Part shown: one piece after another, positions 47,022 through 57,679 of the stretch
Position numbering within the stretch: the stretch's first letter is position 1
Layout of the letters: each line of letters starts with the position of its first letter
Source: Hericium rajendrae
Taxonomy: Eukaryota; Basidiomycota; Agaricomycetes; Russulales; Hericiaceae
Length of the DNA stretch: 64,000 bases
Direction: 5' to 3'
Assembly (NCBI GenBank): GCA_033439255.1
Contig: JAVRDV010000016.1
Span: 124,001-188,000 of the forward strand
The notes under the pieces: generated by a model
Databases searched by the model: none
Told to the model about the DNA's origin: nothing
What the model saw: only the letters and a program-made list of their open reading frames with translations
Made by a program: the position numbers and the translations under genes

Positions 47022-48921
47022 TTACAGAATTGTTCCAGGGGCGATGCCCGAGCCGGAATTGCTGGAGCCAGATGCTAGAGACTGGAGCGTCGTGACCGGC
47101 GGGACGAAGAAGTACTCCCCGCCTCGAGATGTGACGAAAAATTGTTGATTGGGCAATTTCGCCGCGACGACAGGATTTGCCGATGGGCCGCCTATAATTG
47201 GATCTGGCCCTATTGAGGAGGCATCGTAAGAATGGATGCTCAGATCTATGCATTCGTAGACATACCAACAATCTGGGGCTGGAGGCTTGTCGGCGGAAAG
47301 TAATCATCGGCCGCAAATTTCCTGGTTTGAGTCATGAAGCCTTTCTCAACCGTCGACTGGTAGCAAAGGAACAGAAGGCCTCTGGGGCTCTTGGCGTTGG
47401 GATCATAGTTATTGCGCTCAGCCTGAGTGACCTAAAATAAACGTTACCAAGCGTGTCTCGTTTACCACATAGAGCTCGTCGTACCTCAGGACCATATGCA
47501 ATACCTCCGCGGACGGCAACGGCTGCTTCCAATTCTTTTCGCTGGACGAAAGGATCCAAGTTACGAGGGGCTGTCTTGCGAGTGTGGGCAGAAAAAGGAC
47601 AATAGCGGTCGGAAGGGCCAGTTTGTCCTGGAACGGTGTAGTCGAAGTCGTTTATCCTGTCTTGGTAAATGAGGGTGGGATCATCACGGTAAGGCGCATT
47701 CGCAAGTGGTGCACCCTAATCGCACGTCCATATCAGCCATACAATCAAGCCGTGACATTCACAAGCACATACAGATTTCCAACGGCCGACCAGACGCGCG
47801 CCAAATAGCTCAGCACCTTCTTGATCCGTGAGGGGAGGATTGATATCATTGACTTGCTCCGGAGTGAGCCACTGACGCCACTTCGGGCCGTTGTCAGCCA
47901 GGTATTTCTCGAATCCAATGACATCTTGCTCCAGCTTCCTGAATACCATGATGCTGCCGTCCTTCGTCCAAGCTGGTCGCTGAGGGCCATTCGGGTCGTC
48001 GAAAAATGGATCGCCCTTATACCCCATGACGATGACACCAGGATCGACTTGAAGTTGACCTGCGTTCGGCTTGACAAGCCCTCTGAATCCAGAGCTATGA
48101 GTGACACTCGTTTGATGAAAGCGAAGAACAGTTGCACATACCGCAACGCGGGCTGTGAGGCGCCGTCCTCGTATCCGAAATGCTCGTGGCCTTTTTCCTT
48201 GCCCGGACGGACCTGACCCTTGACGATGACGGGATTGGTAAGACCGAAGTTAGATACCAGGGCATTGGAGGCCTTGTCACAGTCAACAGCCTCTATCACC
48301 CCGAAGTCAGTGCTGCAGCAAAAAAAAAAAGGTAATAGAGACGAAGGATCACTGACTTTCGGCTGCGACCATAAACACGCCATCAACCTTCCCGTCATTG
48401 AAAACGGGATCCCAGTCTCTTCCATCACCGAGAATGGGCTTCTCTTTGATCATAGGACCGTTATCGAAGTGGATGTCGAGTGTCTTGTCCGTCAAGCCGA
48501 GCTTGTCTAATCCAGAACGGCTAAGAGCGAGCTGGTCCTGTACGATGTCAATACGATTGCCAGCGGAATCCCTCTTGGTGCGAGCAATGTCTCGCAGATT
48601 GTCTAGCAGATCTTTAGAGGACGTCGGCTTGTAATTCGTGAGGCCAGCCTTGAATGCCTGGACGTCATTGATGGTGAAGAACACGAAATTCTCGACAGCC
48701 TGGATGTCCGACAGAATCAGCTATTTCAGGACGAACAGGTACTCGCGACTGATGTTACGGACCTTGGGTAAGAGTAAGAACACATCTCCCTGAACATTAT
48801 CCAGTTTAGGGAGACCCTCAGGTCCTTGGTGCGGGCCTGGCAAGCCTAAGTTAGGCAAGAGAGTACGACGAGGAAAATGTTGCAAGAGATCGGGATGAAA
48901 GTCGGGGTGAATGATCGGCAT
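47022..48921 (-). CDS. DyP-type heme peroxidase 2
   Basis: Seven exons (48763-48921, 48357-48699, 48142-48292, 47773-48082, 47485-47715, 47266-47431, 47022-47209) give 515 residues. Exons 2, 4, 5 and 6 have the same lengths as in DyP 1 (343, 310, 231, 166 nt), showing recent common descent. GYEDGASQ and SAHTRKT are intact, so distal Asp and proximal His are present. The N-terminus MPIIHPDFHPDLLQHF parallels DyP 1 and has no classical signal peptide. The protein stops soon after the peroxidase domain with ...SGIAPGTIL and lacks the repeat extension of DyP 1. It is followed 34 bases later by the lectin gene. Confidence 0.93.
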
Positions 48922-49035
48922 GGCTGGTCGTGATAGTAGAGGAGCTGCAGAGTTACTCGAGTTACAGGATTAATGGGAGACGAAGCAAAGCCGAGGAGGG
49001 CACTGTTCAGAGCAACCTTGAACACCACACTTTGA

Positions 49036-49041
49036 TATATA
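49036..49041 (-). promoter_or_regulatory. TATA box of DyP peroxidase 2
   Basis: On the minus strand TATATA lies 115-120 bases upstream of the ATG at 48921, matching the spacing at DyP 1. Confidence 0.55.
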
Positions 49042-50139
49042 GGCCGTCAAGGATTATGGAAAACATCAAAGAGTCAGCTGATGATCCGATAGACGCAATC
49101 ACCGTCTTGGACACTTATCGCAAAATGCTCTTTGACGAGGACAGTATGAGTTCGGCTTGAAAGCGGAATTAGATTAAGTCAAATTGAGACAAATAGAACA
49201 CGGAAATAGTTCCGTAGAGTGTTGGACAGGTTCCATGGAGTGACGCTTGACACCGAAGCAGTGCCCCCTGTGAATGTGGAGGAAGAGCGAACATACGACG
49301 ATGTATGATTGCTGTTCTATCCTATAGCATGAGCTTCCAAAAGGATCTATATTAGAATGAAGGGATCACTTGCGCATAGGAACTTTCCACCTCCGGAAGC
49401 CAGAATTGGACCGCTCGGTCTTCTATGGGAGATATTGTTCAGAGCATTCTACCATTTGGGAACAAGCGCTACGCACAGATGAATGTGACCTGCGTCGGAT
49501 AGTCATGTATAGGAAATCCCACAGTGAGAAAACGTCACTTTGAACTAGTACATGCAACACGATATGAGAATCACCTCGCATTATGAACGCATTGACATGC
49601 ATCTGTTCTGACTCTGGCTCGGATTCGCAGATCTCTGCGCGTACCGGCTTCAGGGGTCTGAAGCCTACCGCGTGAGAACGAGGCACTGGGCATGGAAGAC
49701 GATGCTTACGCCTCGCCGAAACTTTTTGTGAAGGAGACACCAAGCCTTTGCATCTGCTATCAGACTTCGAAGCACTGGTACCTCGCCTGTGACCCTCCGC
49801 AAGATGCAGAGTGATCGCTAGCGCTCAACCCTCACGTTCATCGATGAACTTAGACCAGCATTCGTAATTTAATGGATCCAAAACAAGCCCTCGTTCTAGA
49901 TGGAATGTCGCGTCAAGAGTGGAATATCCGAACGAATGTATCAACGTACCGTCGATTAGAAGAGTGGAGGCGGTACAAGTCCATTGCACATTAGTGCCGT
50001 CCCCGTAACAACCAGGAAGACGCCGTGATTCCCTCACCGCAAAAGATCTTCGACCTTCAATGATGCTATACGCACAAACTGTAATGGCCATTCAGCTTTA
50101 GAACGCTCACCGCGAACGATTCCAGCATATTACCATGTT
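49042..50139. other. no clear gene
   Basis: The plus strand near 49380-49440 reads PPPEARIGPLGLLWEILFRA, faintly like the start of an F-box protein, but stops follow. Nothing else can be supported. Confidence 0.3.
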
Positions 50140-50640
50140 CTTCGGTGCGCGTCCCCATAGGTCCCCACCTGGACTTTTCTTGTCATCATTGTCGTGCACC
50201 TTCTTTGCCTTCCGATGCAAGAAGTCTCCGCAGTTGACCAAAGCATGAGCGCGAGAGCGACACTGTTGACGGCAGAAGCCGTCGCCCACGAAGGCATAGT
50301 ACGTCACGTCCGGGGCATGATCATGCTTCCATGAGTGAAGGGCGACTCGAGGAAGCTCGACGAGCGGTCTTGGTCCCCTGAGACTCTGGCAAGCATCCTA
50401 TCGTGACGTGTACTCTGCGCCCTTAGTGGCTTGTACTCTCGTATCAGCGCGTTTCGATATCTCGGAGACATTTTGACCCAAAAGACACGCATCCAATTAG
50501 ACAACGAGTCTCGCTTCGTATTTATGAGTCAAGCGTTGGCCACAGGAGATCTTTGACGAGTGAGTTTCCGTTTGAGGACATGCTCCGTCGGCTGTCTGCG
50601 ATTGCTAGAGCAAGTGATTCACTCATTGAGAGTTGATGTA
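50140..50640 (+). pseudogene. decayed partial copy of the disordered-protein gene at 42.5-44.9 kb
   Basis: The sequence aligns with 44396-44880. VVHLLCLPMQEVSAVDQSMS parallels AVHLLCLPAKEVSALNQSVG. Further on, a stretch near 50450-50620 (DISET, then a CCAATTAGACAACGAGTCTCG block) parallels the last exon. The intron between exons 3 and 4 is still present in diverged form, so the copy arose through DNA, not through mRNA. Stops and frame changes show that it is dead. Confidence 0.7.
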
Positions 50641-52579
50641 TTGTCCAGAAAGGATAGATTTGTTTGCTGATTGGATGTTGTCAAGGGTCGGATTCAGCTG
50701 AAGCACTGACTCGTCCTGAAATGAAAGGACTGAGCACTCACGGCGAGATCATACCCCGGGCATGCAACATCATTGAGAAATAGCTTTTGAGCTCACATGA
50801 TTTACTTTCGATGCGAAAGCCTCTCAATTATTGGAGGAGGTTCAAAAGCGTGCGGACCGTGGAACGACAGCGCCTGGCTCAGAGTCAATGCATGTGGCGA
50901 CATGCACGAGGAACGTGCACGAGAGCCGTTGCACGTTCGGCGTCAGGCAGGGCTTGCACCTTGCTCATGGCGAGAAAGCTGCGAAGGCCATCATCGACGA
51001 GATCACACAAGTCGCGAGAGTTAAATCTGAAGGGGAAAGCGGAGCACTGCTGGTTCGTCGGGAGAGGCAGGACGGGATGCGAGCCAATCGGCGTGACGCC
51101 AAAAGTTATCTAGATCTATTATCTTATCATTACGACAAGCCGTGGCCAATGGGTGCGATGCCGAAGTGATGGGAAGTACGGCAGAGGCACCAATTACATA
51201 GCTCAATTCCAAGGGTGCGAGAACCCTTGCAATTCGGGTCTGCGGTCCACCAAGCCCAAAACAGAGGTGAGCACTTGAAACAAGACGGGATATTATTCCT
51301 TAGAACTACCTAACAAGCTCCAACGTAGCGACGGGTGCTTTCAACATGATAACTCGTCATTGTCGGCTTTCGTCGGCCACGATTCCTTCCTCCCGAGTCC
51401 CGACATGCCTCTCGGTCTAGTAACCTTGAAAGCATCTTCTTGCTCACTTTCATTATGCAACCTACCCCACTTTTGATGTGCTATCTCGTCGCTGACTGTT
51501 AAAATATAAATACTCAATAATGCCAGGCCAAAGCTTGACAGGCCGGAGCTTGGTCTGCCAACTTCGAGATTGGAAAGTCACGCACCCGGGTCCTCCATTA
51601 GCTGCGCGTGCAGCACTGATGTCCATGTCAAACGTCTTGGGCAGACTCTGCTGACCCCAAGGAGTGGCTTCTCACGTACGCCTTGGAACGAGACTTCGTT
51701 GTGCCACACGTTCTATATCGATCGAGCGCACGAGCTTTGCTTCTGGACTCGTGTGCGCCGCGTCTCTGCACGCATGGATATTATCATCATGCTGGGTGGT
51801 GTCGTCTGGGTGGGTTAGATGGGGCGCAGTGCTGGCGCAATCGGGTGCTGCTGTCGCACTAGCCAACTTGCCTGCATCTTTATCGGAGTCAAGTCGTACG
51901 CGAACGCCGCCCGTCGTCCGTAGAAGGGCTGGCTACGTGGATAATGTACGCGCATTCCCTCCATCTTATTCGTAAGATCTGTCTTACAGTGTCGATATCT
52001 GTATCGTCTACTTCTTGCGTCCTATAGATATGTAGCTCCAGAATGTTCAGGGCCTACTATGTACATCTGAATTCGTGCATGTGCCAGGGGGCCTCGCTGT
52101 GTCCTGTACAATACTGTACGTCAGGAAAACGGGACATAGAGTTGTCAGCGCAGATAGGCGCTCATAAGCACGATAACTGCGAAAATTCTGCCGGCGTCTT
52201 ACCGGCAATGATCAAACCGGAAACACTTTTATTGAATGCTCCGAAATAGTTACCATCGCCAGTTTCGTAGATACAACTAATAAGAATGTGACCTACTGAG
52301 GTTGATAAGGGATAAAAATCTGCATTGCTTTGGATCTGAAGTGGTTTCGATGGAGCATAGTCGCCGTCATAATGCATAAACATTCAGGTCGAGTCTCGTC
52401 ATAATTGGTTAGCATGCGCCACGAGCCTCATTGTAATCAGTAAGCATTTACGATGAGCTCCATTATAACTAGTAAGTACGCTTACAGATTAGCTTGGAAA
52501 CCAACAATAATGTTGTCCAGTGCTATCCAACATTACTTCTCACCTATCATAAGCGGTCGTGATGGGTAAGGCGAGGAAG
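50641..52579. other. no gene seen
   Basis: A few short open frames exist (for example 50831-51169 and 51570-51975), but none has a motif or splice-consistent partner. The 52300-52560 part is AT-rich. Confidence 0.35.
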
Positions 52580-52790
52580 TGAGAAAAAATGAAAAAGTAA
52601 TCACGGTAGCTTCAACTGCGCTGCGGAACGACCGGTTCATGCACGACAGCAACCCCCAAATGATCCAGGATATCATATCTAGCTCAGAGCAAGATTGACA
52701 AGTTGATAGCGAGATTCGAACCCAGAGACAGACGGAGCGAAGCATAGCAAGCACAGCAGAATATTCCAGTTGAGCCACAAGACCATTCGT
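52580..52790 (-). mobile_element. tRNA-derived SINE-like element
   Basis: On the minus strand there is a Pol III A box TGGCTCAACTGG (52766-52777) and a B box GGGTTCGAATC (52713-52723). The 42 bases between the boxes cannot be folded into a normal tRNA: the acceptor stem does not pair and the anticodon arm is absent. About 130 bases of unrelated body follow, ending in a T-rich tract (minus strand of 52577-52600). This is the usual SINE layout of tRNA head, body and T-rich or A-rich tail. Confidence 0.55.
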
Positions 52791-53157
52791 TACAAAGTAA
52801 ATGCGTAATCTATGTGCTGTTTTTCGACAGACTGCTAGCTCGTGCGTCGGCTCGAAACAAGCCTTCGTACTTCCCCTATGAATAGAAACACATCTGAAGC
52901 TTCATTTTATGAAGCAAAAATCCACTTTTCGTTTGGACTTCGGTGTTGAGAGCCAACCTTGGGCGACGCCCCTGTCCAGATTAGGTGATGCGAGATATCA
53001 CTTTGCAGCTCGTCCTTCATCGAAGTTCATCAATGCAAGTACATCAGAAGCAGCAAGGAAAGTTCTTTATTGGCTAATGGTACATGATTCAGTTTTGCTT
53101 TTGCTTTTTTGAGTGATCCTGTTCTCCGTATGGTGCTCGAGTATATGAACTCTGCCT
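52791..53157. other. short spacer, nothing seen
   Basis: Only short frames without motif. Confidence 0.35.
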
Positions 53158-54899
53158 TCAAGGCTCCTGTCCGAGTTCTGCTGCCCCGGCCGAGGATTCG
53201 ACACCCTCGGGTGTCTGCGTGGAATGCGATGGTGAGACGGTCGAGGTATGTGACCTCCTAGCTATCGCTCTTGGCTGCGCTTGTGTAGTAGCAGCGGCGC
53301 TACGGGTTTCCCCATCATCGTCATCTTCTCCAGTGTTGAGAAGATCAAACATCGCCTTCTCTTCTGGCTGGCGTGATTCATTTGGATCATCTGATCCATG
53401 GAATTGCGGAAAGACAGCACTATTGAAGTAAGCCATCAGCTTGCGGTGCTTGACAGGCTTCTTCGCCTTCAGAACTGATAACATATCCATGCGAGTGTGA
53501 TAGAATTTCCCAAAGTCATATCCATCTTGGACTTCGACAAACTCGGATGCGCCGCTCAACACATAGTACAGCTGCAACGTGCAAGATCAGCTTTCACTGG
53601 GAGAGAGGGTTGGGAAGCCACGCACCGCTGTTACAACATACGACAGCAATCCGTGTGTCACCTCGGTTAACCTCCATATCTCTCCGTATGTCTCGCGAAC
53701 CTTGGCCTTTGTCCCGTTTTGCAGATACGAAGGGCCTTTTAACAATAGCACAATGGCCTTCAAAACTGGGTAAGCTTTTACACTCTGAGGTTACGTAGAG
53801 AAGTGGTTATTTACCTTTAGGATGCAAGGATTGCGAAGGTGCGCGTCTTCTTTGTTACCGGAAGCTAACAGGTCCGAATCGTACAGGAATCGATAATCCG
53901 TCAGAAGCTCGTTTACATCGGCAATAGTTGGGCGTTTGGTCTTCTCGATGAGAAGAAACCGTTCCCGGCTCCCGAGCTGGCCTGAGCCAAATACGAGGTC
54001 GACATTGTTGTTGAGCTTCAACACAAAAGTTGAACGGATTTCTCTCATCCCAGTCATGACCTTATACAAAATTGGAAAGGTAAGCTGGCTTGATGTCAAA
54101 TTCATGGAATCACTCACAGCACTTTCGAACCATTTGCGCCCACGGTATTTTCTCAATCGCGATGGCAAATCTTCCTCGAACAGCGTGACAGCTCGATCGC
54201 ATTGCTCACGCTCCTCGGAATCAAGCTCAAGGTCGTACTCCGAGTCGCTGTCTTCGTCCCGCTCCTCAGACGGTATGAAGTGCTGCCAGAAGCCTATCGG
54301 AAGCCAGAGCAATCTGCATGCCGCGAACTGTCTTCCAAAGCGTCGAGCTCTCATCTGAAAAATCTGAAATCTACATAGCTGCCAGCCAATGCTATGTCTG
54401 GTATAATAGTGCTATGGCTGCTATGTAGTTGGGCCACACAGCTATACAGGACTATGGTAGCTATCATAGCTATCATAGTCATGGGTGATGGGTACATAGT
54501 ATTACATAGTAATAGGACATTACTATGCCTGCTATGTAACTTATGTATTTCTAGTCTCCCTCTATGTATCCTATAGATACTATGTTCCATACAGAGCTTT
54601 AGTCTGCTATAATATCTACAGTTAATGTAGAGTCTATGATATTGATACTATACTCAAAACAGGTCAAATTAAATTATATTTAACTACTACGACAATCAAA
54701 TACACTAAGTTACATGTATGCCTGCGAGGTGACAAGGCGTGCATGCGCAAGGGCGCGACTGATATGCACGACACTGCACGCGAGGTGCAATGGTGCACGC
54801 GAAGCCCGGGACCCGTGCGCGAGAGTCGCATGCTGTGAGGCCCGTGCACGATAGGGCGGGCCTGCGTTATGCAGCAAGCCTGCGCGCGGGAGATGCGGA

Positions 54900-55345
54900 A
54901 CGCGGGGTTCGTACGCGTGGCGCGGGGACCGTTCACGAGGCGCGTGGAAGGTGCGCATGGCGCGGGGACCGTTCACGAGGCGCGGGGACCGTTCGCGTGG
55001 CGCGGAGGACGTGCGCGTGGGCAGAGGACGTGCGCGTGGGGCAGAGGACGTGCGCGATGCACGGACGACGTGCGCGAGGGCGACGGCGACATGCGCAAGG
55101 GCGACGGCGAGGGCGACGCGCGCGAGGCGAGGGCGACGCGCACGAGGCACGGACGACGGGCTCGAGGGGACGGCGACATGCGCAAGGGCGAGGGCGAGGG
55201 CGACGCGCGCGACAGCGAGGGCGACGCGCGCGAGGGCGAGGGCGACGGGCACGAGGCGAGGGCGACGGGCGCGAGGCGAGGGCGACGGGCGCGAGGCGAG
55301 GGCGACGGGCGCGAGGCGAGGGCGACGGGCATGAGGCGTGAGGGA
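54900..55345. repeat. GC-rich minisatellite, unit GCGCGAGGCGAGGGCGACGG
   Basis: Four near-perfect 20-bp units lie at about 55250-55330, with looser GGCGAC/GGCGAG copies upstream from 54900. Because 20 is not a multiple of three and the units lack stops, long open frames appear in several frames on both strands. They are repeat artefacts rather than genes. Confidence 0.85.
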
Positions 55346-55695
55346 CCCGCACGAGGCGTCGGCGTCGGCGGGCCCGTGCGCGATGCTGCAACCTGCATGC
55401 GGGAGACGCGAGGCACGCGGGGAGGCGTGCGCGAAGCGTCGGGGGCAGCGGGCCTGGGCGCGATGGCGTAGACGGTCGCGCGGATGGAGAGGGCCACGCG
55501 CGACGTGCGTGTGCTGGCGTGCCCGTCCCGGGTCGTGGACGATCGGGCGCACTCCGCTGATCGTGACCGTTGGAGGTGGCGCGCCGGGCGCTAGCGACGT
55601 GACGGCAAGGCGGCGAGGTCGGTGGAGGGCAAGGTGATGCGGGAGGGGCAGCAGTCGGAGGCGAGGGGGAGTGAGGGCGCGGGAGGACGAAAGAA

Positions 55696-55731
55696 GTCGA
55701 GAGTATCGCTCGAACGAGCAATACTCTCGAC
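55696..55731. repeat. 36-bp hairpin-forming inverted repeat
   Basis: GTCGAGAGTAT-CGCTCG is followed after two bases by CGAGC-ATACTCTCGAC, a near-perfect 17-bp stem with one mismatch or bulge. It lies at the edge of the GC-rich block. Confidence 0.75.
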
Positions 55732-56162
55732 GTTAGCACGAATAAACGAAATAAAAGTATTCTTTACTCACCTTCGAGACCCTCTGCATCCGCCTGAGTC
55801 CCTCCTGCATGCGGTTTGACGAGTTAGAGGGAGAGTAGGAGGATGGAGGGAGGAGAGTGGAGAGTTAATGTGGTGGAGACAGCGAGAGACGAACTTCGAC
55901 GCGCGTTTCGGTGCTTCAGCCACCGAACGAGCGAAGCTACGTTTCTCGAACCACCACAAATCAAGAAAAATCACACAAATTTAGAAAAAAACAGTAGAGC
56001 CATAAATTGTAAATACGATTCGAATGAATGAGCATTGTAAGTATCTACTATACATCAAGCTCACAGAGAGCCAAGGCCATTTAGTGGAGTCTGGCCCCAG
56101 TCTCTGACGCGATGCTCGGCAAGCGCCCGGCAGCCACGAATCCCGGCTCCGCCCGGGATTCG

Positions 56163-56169
56163 TATATAA
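56163..56169 (+). promoter_or_regulatory. TATATAA promoter-like site inside the element
   Basis: TATATAA is followed by a pyrimidine-rich stretch and, ~160 bases on, by AAGGTAATG, which looks like a splice donor. No coding frame follows, so any transcript would be non-coding or spliced to an unseen exon. Confidence 0.3.
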
Positions 56170-57679
56170 GGCTCGCGCGACGCGCGCTGCCTCTTGCTCT
56201 TTAACTCCCACTATCTCTTGCCACGTCGACGCCTTCGTCGACGTCGTTTGCTTGCTCGTCGTTGTTTTTTGCTTGCTCGTCATTGTTTTCTACTTGCTCG
56301 TTGTTTCTTGCTCGTTGTTGCTGTCTTTAAGGTAATGTTTTAATTGTTGGTCTCTTATTGCTTATACTAATACTAATGTCTTCAAGTTAGTTTCTTACAT
56401 TTCGCTTTTTGTTACTTTGGTAAGTTCTTATATGTTATCTTTATCTTCTAAGACTCATGTTTTCTTATCTTTTCTTACTTAGTTTCTTATATTCTCTTAT
56501 CTTATGTCCTTTTACTTATCTTATCTTATCATATCTTCTTATCATACTGTATTATCTTATCTTCTTGTATTATCTTATCTTATCTTTTTATTTTCTTACT
56601 TATATTTTCACTTTTTAGTTAGTAGTAGTGTTTGTGATATCAATATAATCTTGATGCTTTGAAATATTATAAATCTGTGTGATCATATGTTATTAATTTT
56701 GATATGATTATAGAAAAGATTTAAAGTTCTAATAAATTTTATTGCTTTAATATGTATATCAGGTCTACATATTAAATATAAGATATATGAGACACATATT
56801 GAATATAGGATATGTCTCACATATATTATACATAGGTTATGTGAGACACATATTGAATATAGGATATGTAAGATACATAAGCCTTATAGCTTTGATAGAT
56901 ACTGATAGCTTTGATAGCTAGTCATACTATCATAGCTACATAGTCAGCTCTCATAGCTATGATAGCACTCCATAGCACTCCATAGCATCACCTTTGAGCC
57001 TCATAGCACTACATAGCATCACCCTTTGGCTATGTGGGCTATACAATAAAGGGCGATACTATGAAGCTAGGAGATCTATGTAGACTATATAGAGCTATGT
57101 ACCACTGGCAAATTTTTCAGATGCTGGGAGCAGCAGAGTGTTCAAGCTTCGCCTTCTTTCGAGTGCCACGATCAGAATCATCTGCAGTGGCATCACCAGA
57201 TCCCTGGTGCTTCAAAAGTGTGATCTCAGCTTCGTTCTCCTTCACAACTTGACGGAGCTCATTGTTCTCAGCTTGCGTTTCATCGAGGGCCTGAAGTCAC
57301 AGTCAGCTGAGGTGGGCACTTGAAGCTTACATCACAGGATAACTTAAACCAACGTACTCTTTTCAGCTCGCGCCTCTCAGTCTTTCTCCCGTGGTGACGC
57401 TGGGCACGTACTTCTTCCCTGGCTTCGTCGGCAGATGGCATACTGGGAACGAGACAGAGAGAAATAAGAAGCTGACTCAGGCAAGTGTCGTGCCAATTCT
57501 GTTGACTTGGTAACATGTGCGACATCAATGACTGACCTTCGGAGTGCACAGGTGCTCCAACTATTGCCACATTATTTCGTCAGACTTTTCTGATGACTCG
57601 GACTTCACTTTGGACAGGAAGACCAACCTCTGCCCTTCTACATCCAAGCCTCAGACATATACATTTTTGCCAGTAATTG

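Larger units (their letters stand above)
54355..57120. mobile_element. 2,766-bp non-autonomous inverted-repeat element inside the DUF6698-like gene
   Basis: The left end reads CTGAAAAATCTG and the right end, in reverse, CTGAAAAATTTG. Further matching blocks such as TACATAGCT and a GCTATG-rich stretch occur at similar depth from each tip. Both sides are flanked by AT, and the host reading frame closes exactly when the element plus one AT is taken out. The contents are patchwork: GCTATCATAG-type repeats near both ends, a GC-rich minisatellite block (about 54720-55680), a short perfect hairpin, a TATATAA promoter-like site at 56163-56169, and an AT-rich TTATC repeat (56440-56600). No transposase frame is seen. 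Superfamily uncertain. Confidence 0.7.
53158..57441 (-). pseudogene. DUF6698-like gene split by a 2.8-kb inver­ted-repeat element
   Basis: The minus-strand gene begins at the ATG at 57441 (exons 57358-57441 and up to 57121). It codes for a basic coiled coil (ETQAENNELRQVVKENEAEI) ending AAPS. The insertion at 54355-57120 then puts a stop directly after it. Coding resumes at 54354 with MRARRFGRQFAACRLLW and an acidic stretch. Further exons (53815 downward, about 53610-53780, and 53158-53577) contain AIVLLLKGPSYLQNGTKAK, LTEVTHGLLSYVVTALYYVL and KLMAYFNSAVFPQF. These phrases match the basidiomycete domain I know as DUF6698, often found near transposons. Removing the element and one AT joins ...APS and MRARRF in frame. 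Apart from the insertion the gene looks whole. Its function is unknown. Confidence 0.65.

Noticed and set aside
49380-49440. F-box-like start on the plus strand
   Set aside because: Only one short phrase fits and stops follow soon; too weak to call.
52680-52790. Functional tRNA gene on the minus strand
   Set aside because: A and B boxes are present, but the acceptor stem does not pair and no anticodon arm forms.
54710-55739. 280- and 268-codon minus frames and 200-codon plus frame
   Set aside because: All arise from the 20-bp stop-free minisatellite.
56161-56340. TATATAA and donor-like site as the start of a retroelement terminal repeat or a protein gene
   Set aside because: No second repeat, primer-binding site or coding frame was found.
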